This document shows positions 10,647 to 22,636 of a DNA stretch of 64,000 nucleotides, one piece after another. This DNA is from Terana coerulea. Taxonomy: Eukaryota > Basidiomycota > Agaricomycetes > Polyporales > Phanerochaetaceae. The position numbers were made by a program, and so were the translations under genes. Every line of letters begins with the position of its first letter. Positions within the stretch are counted from its first letter, which is position 1. The stretch lies in NCBI GenBank assembly GCA_024811115.1, contig JAKOGH010001126.1, positions 124,001 through 188,000 of the forward strand, written 5' to 3'. The notes under the pieces are model-generated. The model ran no database searches and had not been told where the DNA came from. It was given only the letters and a program-made list of their open reading frames with translations.

Positions 10647-12312
10647 ATGACACCCCCGGGAACTTCAGCGAGGAAAGCTCGACCGACAATCCTCCAGTCC
10701 AACTTTGCGACGCTACTCCTCCTCGTGTTATCCATTCTCACCAGCCCTGCCACACTTCTGCTCACCCTCATCGCGTACACATACACGGCGCTTACCGGCG
10801 CCGCTCTCGGGCACACCGACTCGCAGCGAACCTTCCACGACCAATCCGTGAAAACGGCCCTCATTACCGGAGGCAGGGCCAACAAAGCCCTCACGCTTTG
10901 CCGTGCGTTCAAGCGTGAAGGCTACAGGGTCATCCTTGCTGAGGAAGAGAAATGGGGCTGGCTCACTTGCGCCCGCTTTTCGCGAGGCGTCGACAAGTAC
11001 ATCCCGCTCCCTGACCCGCTGTCCGACCCAGAAGCGTACTCTGACGCGCTGGTGCACCTGGTGCGGGCAGAGATCGTCGATATCTGGGTTCCCTGCTCAA
11101 GCGTACACGGAACCATGGTCGACTCGGACGTTGCCCGTCGAATCCAGGAAGAGACGCGTAGGAGTGGTGGCCCTGGGTGCGACTGCTTCATTCCGCTTCC
11201 CGAAGTCGCTGGGATGCTACACTGGAAGGACCAGTTCGAGGAGCTCTGCGTTGAGCTGGGCTATCCCGTTCCGGAGAGTACGAAGGTGACGTCCGTTGCC
11301 GAGGCAGTCGACTTCTTGCACTCGCCAGAGACGATCGCCAAAGGGCACAAGTACTTGCTGAAGTCGCTCAGCTTGGACGATCTCGGGCGCGACGACTTTA
11401 CGCTATTCCCTCTTTCCACTCGTGAGGACACCACTCGTCATTTATCCAACGTTCCGACACCGCTCAGCGAGCAGCACCCCTTCTTACTTCAACGATTCCT
11501 CTTCGGCTCGGAATACTGCACTCATGTCGCCGCACGCGAAGGGCAGATTGTCGCGTTTGTCGCATGCCGTAGCAATCAGCTTCTCATGCGATACGGCGAC
11601 GTCCGGAACCTTTCGGTCAAGGAGCTGGACATAGGTCTCAGGCTGGAGGAGTGGTCGCAGCAATTTCTAGATCTCTTCAAGGAGAAGCTGCAGCGCGAGG
11701 GAAAGTCAGGCTCGGAGTTCGACCTGATAGGCCATTTCAGCTTCGATTTCATCGTAGAGAACCATGTCATATATGTACTTGAGTGCAATGTGGTGAGTAT
11801 CATGTCCCACGCATCTCAAACTGAATATTAACTTCCCTTTGCATCAGCGTCCGCATACCGCTGTGGCGCTCTTCGGGGACAATCCTTGTCTAGCTGGTCA
11901 TTACGCTGGTCATTACGCTGGCACGTCAGCTTCGAAGGCGCTCGGCGTCGTTCGCCCAGTTCGACCAACTGCGCCACGTTCATGGATCGCACACGCACTC
12001 CCACTCGCGCTCGCACGCCTCCTCCCGCGCAGCCTTTGCAACGCAATTCACCCCCAGCTTCTGTCGACCATCTACCCACTTCCCGGGACGCTGGATCCTA
12101 CATCCTCGCCCCTTCCGGGTGAGAACTTCGTCCAGTTGCTCTGGCGGTACGTAAGCGGGCAGGAAGCGGATGGGATATGGGACTGGACGGACCCGGTGCC
12201 CTTCTTCGTGCTGTGCCACATCCAATGGCCATGGCTGCTCCTGCGCCTTATCCCGCGCGGCGTCGCATGGAGCCGCGTAAACGTTAGCACATCGCGAGTG
12301 TTCGAATGTTAA
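10647..12312 (+). CDS. mysC: MysC-type ATP-grasp ligase (mycosporine-glycine synthase family)
   Basis: Two exons, 10647-11792 and 11848-12312, encode 536 aa. After a hydrophobic N-terminal stretch (about residues 20-50, probably one or two membrane segments) come ALITGGRANKALTLCRAF, the ATP-grasp core with KYLLKSLSLDD and PFLLQRFLFGSEY, and the late catalytic region FDLIGHFSFDFIVEN with YVLECNVRPHTAV. The C-terminus WSRVNVSTSRVFEC matches the ending of cyanobacterial Ava_3856-type enzymes closely. In that pathway the enzyme uses ATP to join glycine to 4-deoxygadusol, giving mycosporine-glycine. A 12-bp tandem repeat (about 11896-11919) makes GHYAGHYAG. Pairing with the DDGS-type gene upstream supports the assignment. 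The start is the first ATG of the open frame. Confidence 0.9.
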
Positions 12313-12787
12313 ATACAAATAGCGGGGGTATATTCACGACGACAAGCCGTGTTCGTTCCACGTAGGCGGACTGCAATTGCACTTCTAGAGGCCCTTTCTT
12401 CATGCATTGATGCTGCCTTCTTTCTTGAACTAGTAAAAATACTTGTAGATCATGATGTTGCATTCCTTCCATATTTACACACGAGAACGCACCAGAGATA
12501 AATATTTTTGGGCAAGTATACAGATCCGCTGGTGACGGACGAATCAGCGCCGCCGTCGGCGACGGGCGTAGGGGACAAAGCGCCCAGGCCCCAGGCCAGA
12601 GCGAAATAGCGCCCGTCAGACGCCTGTGGCGAGTCCGCGCATGTCAGTGCCGTTTGGCACTCTCTCCTCACCACGCACCAGCCATTCTCGATTCTTATCC
12701 TCTCTTCCCGTACACGACCTCACGCTGTCTGTAGACATAGACATCTGAATCTACCATTATACCTATCGACCAGATCACTCGTGCACA
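12313..12787. other. Intergenic, ATP-grasp 3' flank and CDC55 promoter
   Basis: 475 bp between two genes on the same strand. No gene or clear motif; short ORFs on either strand look accidental. Confidence 0.35.
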
Positions 12788-14585
12788 ATGATGGATACTA
12801 GTGACGCATCGGGCTCAGGAGGGTGGCGGTTCGCGCAATGTTTCGGCGACAAGGGCGAGGTAGAGGACATCACGGAGGGTGAGCAGTGATTTATCTCGCT
12901 CGTGAGGCTTGAATATGGCCAAAAAGCGGGGGAAACGTGCAAAGGGTGGATGAAGAACTAATCTATATCGTCCTCGTGCAGCGGATATCATCTCGACCGT
13001 GGAGTTCGATTCGACAGGCAACTATCTCGCGACAGGTGACAAAGGCGGACGTGTCGTACTATTCGAGCGCAACGAAATGGTCAGTTCATCTCAGCCTTAC
13101 CCCAGGAATGCACTGAGGGCCGATGCATCTTACGACAACACCAACGCGGCTACACAGAAAAAAGGATGCGAATACAAGTTCTACACTGAGTTCCAATCGC
13201 ACGAACCCGAGTTTGACTATCTGAAGTCGCTCGAAATCGAGGAGAAGATCAACAAGATCAAGTGGTGCAAACGGCAGAACGCCGCGCATTTCCTACTCTC
13301 CACCAACGGTACGCGTTTCTCTTCGGCCTCGGTGTGCATTACTTAAGCCCACCCAGACAAGACCATCAAGCTATGGAAGGTGTTTGAAAAGTCGTTGCGC
13401 GTGGTGTCAGAGTCGAATTTGCTCGATGGCCAACGGCAGGTGACGCCGCCTACGCAATCTGCGCAGCTCAAGCTGCCTCGGATGCAACAACAAGACAACA
13501 TCGTAGCTGCCGTCCCCCGCAAAGTCTACTCCAACGCACACGCATACCACATACACTCCATCTCGGTTAACTCGGACCAGGAGACCTACATCTCTGCCGA
13601 TGACCTCCGCGTGAACCTTTGGAACCTGAACATCTCGGACCAATCCTTCAGTGCGCCTCACATTCGTTGCTGTACATTCATATGCCTAATTATTCTGCAG
13701 ACATTGTGGATATCAAACCCGCAAACATGGAGGAACTGACGGAGGTCATTACTGCCGCAGAGTTCCATCCAACGCAGTGCAATGTGTTCATGTACTCGAG
13801 CTCGAAGAGCAACATCAAGCTCGCGGACATGCGTGACTCAGCGCTCTGCGACCGGCATGCGAAGAGTACGTCTTCGTCTCCGCTCTAAGATCGCAGATTC
13901 ACATTCGTCATGCAGTGTTTGAGGAAGAAGAGGACCCGTCCAACCGCTCTTTCTTCTCCGAAATCATTTCGTCGATCTCTGACGTCAAGTTCAGCCACGA
14001 TGGCCGCTACATACTGTCCCGGGACTATCTGTCGCTGAAGATCTGGGACGTCAACATGGAGTCAAAGCCTGTGAAGACTATCCCGATACATGACCACCTG
14101 CGAGGCAAGCTGTGCGATCTGTACGAGAACGACTGCATCTTCGATAAGTTCGAGTGCACTTGGGGTGGTGACGACAAGTGAGCTCATAGATATGTTTGCC
14201 GCCGGTTGGTTTACGTTTACTGACACGAGTTTGAATCCGCAGGCATGTCCTGACAGGATCATATCACAACTACTTCCGGGTATATGACGTCGACACCCTG
14301 AACGACGTCGTGCTCCAAGCGGACAAGTCGGCGTTCAAGGCGAAGAAGATGGGTGGACCTCTGCCGGGCAACAAGTTGGGTGTGAAGAACGGGCGACCAG
14401 GCGGGATGCGGGAGAACATGGCGCTTGACACGCTGGACTTCAACAAGAAGATCCTGCACGCGAGCTGGCATCCTAAGGAGAACACCATCGCTGTATGTGT
14501 CTCATCACTAGCGTTATCATGACTCTGACACATTTCTCCACAGATTGCGGCCACAAACAACCTCTTCCTGTACAGCGCCGCATGA
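12788..14585 (+). CDS. CDC55: PP2A regulatory subunit B55 (Cdc55)
   Basis: Seven exons join exactly to 476 aa: 12788-12878, 12982-13308, 13357-13650, 13701-13865, 13916-14177, 14243-14492, 14544-14585. It is a seven-bladed WD40 beta-propeller with the family signatures [56 protein letters not shown] and [20 protein letters not shown], ending NNLFLYSA. It targets the PP2A catalytic and scaffold subunits to substrates controlling mitotic entry and exit and nutrient signalling. Length is normal and no frame break is seen. The ATG pair at 12788-12793 gives MM; either could be used. Confidence 0.97.
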
Positions 14586-15596
14586 GCTCTCCTCATGTCC
14601 CGCATTAGAGGTTCCATTCGTTCACTCCCTTCGTCGCGCACCTCCCTTGTGCTCTCACCTCATTCACATCTACACTCCACGCATGTCCATAATGTAATCA
14701 CCGTCTCTCCCTCTTCCTCCGCTGCGGCGCAGCGGCTTCCGATCCTTGACATGAGCAACAACGACCTACATACGCTTCATAACCGACCCACGAGCACCAC
14801 GTCGACGATCTCATCGACTTTGTCCACGACCTCATCTCCACATTCCTTCACTCGCCCCAATTATCTATTTATCTCCACCCTTCCTCTTGTTGTCTTGCGT
14901 TGGTTCTCGGACTGCCTCGTCGGATGTCGTCGTCATCGCCACTCTCGCCTTCCACACGCTGATGTCGCCCTTACCCTATTTCTCTGTGCAACACTACGTC
15001 ATCGTCACCCCCTCACTCCCCTTACCGCGCCTACCATCCTAATCCCGTGTCTTTGCCCGTGCTACGCCGCCCTGTTCGAAGCTTCGCTCCTCGACTGCAG
15101 CTTGACTTGCGCACGATAACTCATTCGGTTGAGGCGGGAAGGAGAGGCGTGTATGGTAGCAGGGGCGTGTAGCGGGCGAGGACTTTTTGTTCACCAACGA
15201 AGTGAAGTGTAGTAATCTGGTTGCTCTAGTGATTACGGAAGAAGTAAATAAGAAAGAACTGTGTAAATATATATACTTGCAAAGCCTCAGCCTTATGTTG
15301 TAAGCGGTGCTCTCCCTGTGCGCGGAGGGCCGTCTCGTGCGTCTGGATCTTGCGAGCCGTGGTATAGACCGTGTAGTTGAGATGTCTGAATCGCCGACCC
15401 TTCCTCGTTGATTATTAATTAAGATCCGCGTCGTTAGTCCATGTCGTTGGTCACGCGCATACACCAGCCAGTTATGCCACTAGCAAGTCTATGCAAGAAT
15501 GGTTCATTTAAAATATGTCACAGAAGTAGAGCAAAAGCAACGCTGGTACGAGGGAAAAACCAAGGTGACATTACGGTAAACTGGCCGCCATACATA
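14586..15596. other. Convergent intergenic region, CDC55 and SLY41-type 3' ends
   Basis: About 1 kb, the first half very pyrimidine-rich on the + strand (14640-15060). A + strand ORF of 174 codons lies here but has low-complexity Ser/Thr/His/Leu composition. I read it as long 3' UTR and spacer. Confidence 0.4.
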
Positions 15597-17458
15597 CTAT
15601 AAGGTACGCCTCGCGGCGAGTCCGTCCGAAATAATTACTATCCAACAGCCAACCGTCCGACTCCACGCACCGACGGCCGCCACCCGCGGGCCCTCTACCT
15701 GACCCAGCTCGTGTCCCTGGACGTGCCCATGCCCGGCATTGATCGTCCCCCTGCGCTTTTTCACGGGCGGCCACGAGTTCTGGGCGAGCGCGCTGCTGCT
15801 CGGCGGCGAGTCGAGCGACGGCGGGGGTGACGGGTACGAGTGCGTCGGGGGCCCGTCGCCGCGCGCCTTGTCCTCGGGCTTCGCGGCCGGCGCGATCGGG
15901 GTGTGCGGCGCGATGTGGATGTGCAGGTTCGGGTGCGCGTGCGGGTGGGTGTGCGAGTACGTGTTGGTAAGGGCGGACGGGTCGGCGGGTGCGACGGGTG
16001 CGGACGGGTGTACGCGTGCGCGGCCGGCAGCTGCTGCTGCCCCGACGCGACCTCGACCGCGACGTGCTCAGCATCGCTGTCTACCTCCTCTTTCGTGAGA
16101 GGCAGCTCACCCTCCCATGCCTTCTCGATCCGCCTGACCTTGCGCTCGCCCCTGTCCACGTCGCCCTTCTTTACCGCGCGGTTGTAGAGGTAGAGCCCGC
16201 CGAAGGTCAGGGCAATGCCGAACGCCTGAACGGGGTGTACGCGCTGCGAGAACCATACGACAGCCGCGCAAATGACAGCGACGCGCTTGACAAGCGACGC
16301 GATGCTGTAAGTGACCGGCGACGTGCGCGCCAAGATAACGAAGGCGAGCACGTTCTGGAGGAAGTGAACGGTGCCGTTCGCGAAGAAGTAGGTGAGGATG
16401 CTGGTGTGCGCTGGACCTGGGTGTGCCGGGTGGACAACGTGGTCAGGGGGGCTCATGAGGTTGGGCAGGTCTGACCACGCCCATATGGGGATCATGATGA
16501 TGAAGGCCATGCCGGACGAGTAGAACAGGAGGTTCACTTTATCCAGCTTGTGGGCAGAGCCAGACCCCGCGCCGTGGGAGCCGGAGGACGGCATGATCTT
16601 CTTGAAAAGATATTGGAGGACACGAACACGAGCGCGGAGCCGAACGCGCAGAGCAGCCCGATGGCGTTCGAGGCTGATATGTCAAAGCTGCAGGCAAGCA
16701 TGACGCCGAGCGTGAGAGGGAGCAGGGACAGATACGTCTGCGGGGCTATACGACACGCCGAACAGCAGCGCGTAGGTTGCGACTGTGAACAACGGTGACA
16801 AGGCCTTCCACAGGTGTCAGAAGACTTTGACTGACCAGGACGACGTATGGCTCACCTTAATGGTATGCACCGTGCTCACTGGAATGCGCGAGATAGCCAT
16901 GCTGGAGAAAATATGCCCTCCGACCTGGAAGCAGCCCATGGGGAACGTATCGCGCAATATTGCCTTCGTCGGGGTGCGCAACCGGCTGAACCGCACAACC
17001 GGGCTCATAAAGAGCAGACAAAATGCGGCGACGAACCCAAACTGGACGAACGTCAGGGTGACTGGGTACCGGAATTGGTTCAGGATGACCTTCCCGGTAT
17101 TCGAGGAAAGGGCAGACGAGGCGTACCACAGGACACAAAGCGAAACGAATCGTATTGCGTCCGTGGAAGGCGGGGTCATCCAGGAGTCAGTGCTGGGCTG
17201 TCTGGTGAGCGTCGTTCTGCGCGGCTGGGGGTATGCCGATCCGCTGAGTGATGCCCATTTGCGAGCGAGTGCTTTCTTGAGGCGGTGCAGCGGCGAAGAT
17301 GACCGCCGCGAATCATTATGTACAGGGAGTGCCTGACGATAGGAGGACGGCGCAGCGCCAGCCAGCCAGCTCGAGCCTTGATTATAATGCTTTTCGTCGT
17401 AACCGTCGTAAGCTGTCCAGCCTGAATGCAGCGGTGGTCGCGAGGGGTGCCCGTTCAT
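15597..17458 (-). CDS. SLY41: SLY41/SLC35E-type nucleotide-sugar/triose-phosphate transporter family protein, with frame breaks
   Basis: Exon 1 (17458-16856, 201 codons) has a basic, Ser-rich cytosolic N-terminus followed by TM segments with FVSLCVLWYASSALSSNTGK and LRDTFPMGCFQVGGHIFSS, typical of the TPT family. Exon 2 starts at 16804 and carries the other TM helices (FYSSGMAFIIMIPIWAW, NVLAFVILARTSPVTYSIAS, QAFGIALTFGGLYLYN). Yeast SLY41 is an ER/Golgi member that suppresses loss of Ypt1. Conserved sequence needs one C fewer in the C4 run at 16742-16745 (G on +) and one T more in the T4 run at 16605-16608 (A on +). The tail also changes frame near 16000; the alternative frame is His/Pro-rich and stops at 15597-15599, while the uncorrected frame stops at 15761 in an Arg-rich run. 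The C-terminus is therefore uncertain. Confidence 0.85.
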
Positions 17459-18733
17459 GGCGAAGACCAGAGAGTGTGTGGAGGATTAGGTGCTTCGTAA
17501 GTTTAGCAGTTCATTCAGTAACGTTGCGGGAGGATGGCAGACGGTGGGACGACCGAGCGGAACGTCTGCAGCGACGGCGGCGATGATGAGGGCAGGTGCG
17601 GGGGAAATGAAGTTTGGTGAAGAGCTGTGGTTGCCCATATACGTGACAGCCGGTGCTGAGCGTCTAGCCATAGCTCCCATCAAAACTGCCGCAATTTGCC
17701 GGTTCAATAGAAAGACGCTCATACTTTGCGGAACCGGCGCGGCTGCTGTCTGCTACGTTTGAGGGACAATGGCGGTCAAAATACTGGTGCTGGGAATTGT
17801 CGAGTAAACTGGGCGATCAAAAAGATAATTAGTCTTAACGAGCCCTAATGAGGAGGATAGCGACTGGGACTGGTAGGAGGCAACAAACTCACCAGCGTCT
17901 ACGCGGAAACTCGTCGGCGTCTACAGGAACTCGAACTCGCTCGGGATATGCCGGTGGAACTGGAAGTCGCTATACAAGAACATCCGGCTGGCTGACACTG
18001 TCATCTATATCTAGAATGACCACAGCAGATACTCTCACAATATTTGCTGACGGTGACTTATCTGAGGGCCCACCTATGTTTGTTTCTTCGCCCGTTTTGG
18101 CAGCCGCTTGCCACGTGCCCCGGCCTCCAACGAAGGAAGACGCCCGTGAGAACAAAATAGCACTAATCACAGTAAAAAGATATAAATTAGCATATATTGA
18201 GCTCGATTAACCTTACAGAAGGGACAGAAAGAGCGTGAGTATGAGAACAAGAGCGAGATATGACGAACGAGTCCAGGATTTAGCACAAATAAAGCAGATT
18301 TACCGTTAATTTACCTTAATGAACAGTATTTGACGCGCCCAGTCCGAGTCCGGGTGCACAGACGCCCATTTCCACTATTTTGTCCGACAAGGACCTTCAT
18401 AGCTACGGTTGTGTGCAAGTGAGGGTGCAATTTGAAGTTCGCACATGACGTCGAGGACTACCTGATGCGTGGACAAGAATCGTGTTCATACTATCCACAC
18501 TGAACCCGGTGCGAATAGGAATACCTCTGGGCAACACGCAGACCCACGATACCCGGGTGAAGGCTGAAACCAGAAGCAGATCTGCGTTGAAGAACACTAC
18601 AGCAAGCTAACCGTTGCGCAAGGGAGTCGGATGGTAGAAAAACAACCTGTTACAATAGGGCTACATGTTATGACAAGATGGATTGTTCTCCGGCTACTCC
18701 TAGTAGCAAGGAGTGCGTCTTCTGGTCGGTGGG
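17459..18733. other. Intergenic, with a possible gene relic at 17890-18000
   Basis: About 1.27 kb with no complete gene. A + strand stretch near 17890-17997 reads LTSVYAETRRRLQELELARD and MPVELEVAIQEHPAG before a stop. It looks like a helical coding fragment and could be a transposon or gene remnant, but I cannot name it. The rest holds the SLY41-type promoter and AT-rich spacer. Confidence 0.25.
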
Positions 18734-19829
18734 TTATGACAACGGAGTTCGTTCTCCGGCAGCGGGAACTCGGAAGCTCGACTTGTCCTGCATTGAATCT
18801 GCGCATACATAGTCGTCAGGACTGTTCAAGTAAAAGCACGAAATGATAGAAGGTTTGTGGAAGAGATGCATACCATTATTAGATTTGTACTCCATGTTCG
18901 TAGTTGAGGGTAGGCTCAGCACCCTCCGGATAGTTTGGCTATTATGACAAAAAGTTAGCGGTGTCATACGCTGTTAACAGTAATTTTGCGTACTTGACTC
19001 TTTCCTTGACTTTTGCATCCCCATCCTGTCGATTCCATATCGAGATGATATCCTCATTCTGCCGCACGCTGATCGTACATCCACAGATTTCAGGCCACTC
19101 CTCCTTGATTCCGTCCTTCTCATCCACAACGAGAGAGTCGGACTCGCACCCAGCGAACTCGGTCGCCAATGATAGCCAACACCAGATCCTCCCACAGTCG
19201 GTCTGCCACCCCCTTCCGCAGGCGAATAATCCACTTGCCGCCCGAGATGTTCAGCGGGTCCTCCCAGACAGGCCGGCGAATACCTGAGTGGAACAACAGG
19301 TAGTCCGTCGTCGGCAGCAGACTTGATGGTGAGTTGATGTGGGTCCAGAGTGACCAGAATGACTCAACCTGGTGAAGAAGATCAACAACTTCATAGCGGA
19401 AGTCCTAGTGAAGCGATGTACCGAGCTGAACGCTGAGATCTTCTTGATACCCTCCTCATAGTTCGTGATTTTGTTTCCTGGCGCCCGCTGCTGCCGGAAC
19501 CAGAAGACCCAGCTGCGGGCCCACACATGTTAGAGCTATGACGCGCTCTGTACGCGTGAAGAGGTACGAACATACGTATTTCTCAGTGGGTGCACGCCCG
19601 CGGTGCCGTTCGAGCCGCCATTGCCCGCGGTCTTCTCTTTCGTGAAGGACTTTTCGTCGCCCGAGCCCGAAAGCGAGGTCGAGAAGTGACGGGAGGACGG
19701 GGCGCGCGCCCGTCCTGGCGTCGTCGGGGGATTCTGCGGTGCGCTTTCGGGTGCTTGGCTGGTGGAGGTGGTGCTGGTTGAGTTGGCCAGGAAGCGGGAT
19801 TGGGAGTGGTTGGAGAAGTAGCCAGCCAT
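18734..19829 (-). CDS. Translation initiation factor eIF4E family, class II (4EHP-like)
   Basis: Five exons: 19829-19576, 19512-19422, 19368-18994, 18938-18874, 18798-18734, about 282 aa. A Ser/Thr/Pro-rich N-terminus precedes the cap-binding fold: TWVFWFRQQRAPG, ESFWSLWTHINSPSSLLPTT, DYLLFHSGIRRPVWEDPLN, GGKWIIRLRKGVADRLWEDL, and CTISVRQNEDIISIWNR. The class II sign is the aromatic change from the usual W to Y/F in the first cap-stacking region, together with an extended N-terminus. Cap binding acts in translation start or repression. After VLAIIGD the frame needs one base fewer at the CC (GG on +) at 19161-19162; with it, every splice phase agrees to the end (MQDKSSFRVPAAGERTPLS). Confidence 0.88.
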
Positions 19830-20198
19830 GAGGGCGATCAGGGAAGGAGTTCAGGTGAAGATTTTGGTGAAGAGGATTTCTGGCGTTGATGTTTGAATGT
19901 CGATGTTTCGCTGGAGGTAAGAGGCCTGAAGTGGTTTACAATAAAGACAAATACTGCAAAATTACGAATAAGTAGAGGGCGACGGTGCAGTGGGATGGTG
20001 ATGGTAGTGGTGGTGGAAGAAGGCAAAGTATTCGGCGGACGCTTCCGCCAACTACAAACGGAAGATTCACGCCTCACCAGCTCACTCACAACCACCATCA
20101 CCCACGACTCTCCAGCCTCCGGTTTCGTCTCTCCTTGGGTCTAATCTTCGGTTTACCATCTCGGACGGCTTCTGGTTTATGACTGGCACAAGACACGC

Positions 20199-21392
20199 AT
20201 GAAGCTCACCCTCCGACCAGAATGGCGGCTCAGGCCGTTGTCCTCCTTCCTCGGCTTCCTCGACATCAAGGTCGGAGTCACTGTCGCCATTCTGTTTGCA
20301 GTTAGTCCTTGTGTCGTCACGTAACTTGAGGGTAACTCTAACAATGTTCGCAGCTCTTGAACAAGGTCGCGGGCGTGTATGGACTCATTGCGGTTCTAAC
20401 GGGTGCAGGCGGCTCCGCAGCTCAACTGAGCCTATACATCTACTCTGTGTTGGGACTCATTGCCCTCGTATGGGGCCTGAAGGCAGTCGGACGGGTGCGG
20501 CTATTCCCTTTCTCATCAGACACTACGTGCAAACTAAAGTCCAATACAGGAAGATCCCAAGAACACGCTCTATTTCGCACACGCGTTCGCTGCTGACCAT
20601 GTCTTGTCGACTGCTTGGACGGTGTTCTTTCTTCGTCGTATGGTGGGCTTACACTCCGCACGACGGCCGACGTGAGGCAGCGTCCGAGGCGCAGAAGCAG
20701 ATTATGGAAGCCGGAGGTGGTGGTGCTCGCAACATGACGGAAGCGGAGCGTGCACAGGCAGCGAGCCAGCTCTGGAACCAAGAGAAAGGGCTTGCTGCCA
20801 CTGTCATAATACTCGGATGGCTCAGTAAGGTATGTAGACCAATACCACCCTCCGCGTTACTTGATTGGGCTGACCGTGCTACAGATATACTTTGCCTTTC
20901 TCTTATATTCGTACGCGATACACTTGCGCAAGGGATCATACCGCACCCTCCCCCGCTCACAGCCGACCTCCTCGCCGTATACCGCTCTGTCAACGCTTCC
21001 AGATGAAGAAGAAGATCTCGAGGACTTCTACCTTCTGCCTGTAGGCGGTCGCCCGCCGGCCTCAGGGCACGCGCACACCCCAGGCGGATCCTCCATCACC
21101 AGCTTCGCCGACTTTGTGAGCGCGCCCGGCCGTGCGCGGCGGTACCAGAAAAGGCCCGCGTAAGCCCTCAGCGCTGAACCCAGCCAAGGCGAAGGCCGCC
21201 GACGGTGTGGACGACGCTGACGAGGTGCTCTTCGACGAGGACGAGCTGGCCGCCGGCGTGCACACCAAGGCGAGCACCGATGCGGAGAGCGCCAGTGCGA
21301 GCGGGAGCGGCGGGAGGGACTCGCCCGATGAGGAGCAGGTGCCGTTGACGGCGGGCGGGAGCGTGCGGAGAACCAGTCGGGCTAGGACGTAG
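20199..21392 (+). CDS. KEI1: Inositolphosphorylceramide synthase subunit Kei1
   Basis: Exons 20199-20300, 20354-20494, 20550-20829 and 20885-21392. The N-terminal part (PLSSFLGFLDIKVGVTVAI, LLNKVAGVYGLIAVLTGAGG, LYIYSVLGLIALVWGLKA) and TAWTVFF/VVWWAYTPHDGRR are the Kei1 (DUF1753) signatures, with four membrane segments. Kei1 is the essential Golgi partner of the Aur1 catalytic subunit in making inositol phosphorylceramide. One extra base lies at about 20628-20634 (FF to VVWW), which the splice phase of exon 3 (280 nt, should be 279) confirms. A second shift at about 21135-21145 separates a short ending (YQKRPA) from a long acidic tail (ADGVDDADEVLFDEDELAAG) that ends at 21392; I favour the longer tail. 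Confidence 0.9.
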
Positions 21393-21524
21393 TCCTCGTT
21401 GTTCGTTTGTTTGGATTAGATGGGTATTCGCATGATGTTCCCCTCATCTACAGTTGGTATAATTTCGTGTAATGCTCAACTTCACCCCTCGTTGCAATCT
21501 AGCATTTTCTCTCAAAATTCTATT

Positions 21525-22636
21525 CTATGTAACGTTTTTCTCCTGATCAGGCATCTCTATCGCAGGTGCTGGGACGTTCTGCGAAGTACTTTGAGGACCT
21601 TCAGCTATCAGTCGGTCGGATGGAGCAGCTGTGCGACGGCGTCTGGGCCACGCTATGGGATTGAGTATTACGGCAAGTAGGATAACTATTCCGTCGAGAA
21701 CCTGCAGAAGTAATTAATGACCGCTATAACGCTGTACCAGAAGATATACTCACAACCACGCAAGAATAAGCGACGCCCGCAATCACGTCGAATTTGCTCT
21801 TGAATATCAACGACAAATCGCTGAACACTCCGCCCATGAGGTCGATAGCCATGAAGGGTATGGATATGCCCTTCACTTCGTGGTATCTGTAGATCTCGTA
21901 GTATTGGGGACTTCAGGTACATGAGCGACGGCTGTAATCAAGTTGTGGCAAAAATCTACGCACAAGAGCGCCGCAGAGAGCAGGATGGAGCTCATGATCC
22001 CGAAGAATTGCACTGGCCGGTGGTTTCCCGCACGAAAGGATGGCTAGGATTCAATATAAACGGAATATGAACGGGACATATATTGCAAAAGGTACGCACT
22101 TTTATGGCGTACACCATCCCCACTTCAAAACCGCCGAGCAGGAAGACAAGCCCGAGAAACATGCCTACACACGTTCTCCACGGACGTTTCTTGCCGTAGT
22201 ATTGGCACTGTGGGCGTCAGCTTTCGTATTCACAGACTTGCAGTTCTAATCCTAGGAATCGTACCTGGGCCCAAGAAAGCAAGGACAAAAATGACAAGAT
22301 TTGTGGTTGGATAATGAGTGGGACGTTCAAGTCCTGGACTATGACATACACGCCAAGAAATGCTCCTGAAATGCCCCAGAGTAACCTGGGCAAATTTTTC
22401 AGCACTCGACTAAAAAGGCACGGAGAAACAAGGAAGCCAACCCAAGGTAGTCAGATAAACCTTCCGTAGTCTTCTCCCGCCAGCTCTTCCATACTTGCGG
22501 AAGAAGTTGAATCATCCAGCAAACAGTACCTACATAAATTTAAAATCGGAGTCAGCTTCCCAGCGGTTCAGTAAAGAGGGCAAGGGGACATACCGAGAGT
22601 GCCCAAAACATTCTCAGCTACCGCATTGGCAGGCAT
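21525..22636 (-). CDS. PQ-loop repeat membrane protein, tandem copy A
   Basis: Seven exons (22636-22594, 22529-22442, 22385-22265, 22207-22100, 22043-21964, 21910-21754, 21701-21525) join to exactly 257 aa. Two PQ-loop motifs are visible, LLPQVWKSWREKTTEGLS near residue 25 and FPQYYEIYRYHEVKGIS near residue 150, each followed by hydrophobic helices, the layout of a seven-TM PQ-loop carrier. Characterised relatives export amino acids from lysosome/vacuole or move sugars; the substrate here is unknown. Copy B directly upstream has the same exon phases and protein length and nearly the same exon lengths, so the pair arose by tandem duplication. The exon 2 donor is GTTGGC, which is weak. The C-terminal tails of the two copies differ. 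Confidence 0.85.

Noticed and set aside
14595..15119. A 174-codon + strand ORF after CDC55
   Set aside because: Low-complexity Ser/Thr/His/Leu composition in a pyrimidine-rich stretch directly after a complete gene; most likely 3' UTR.
15840..16474. Long + strand ORFs overlapping the SLY41-type gene
   Set aside because: GC-rich antisense shadows of a gene with clear transporter helices on the other strand.
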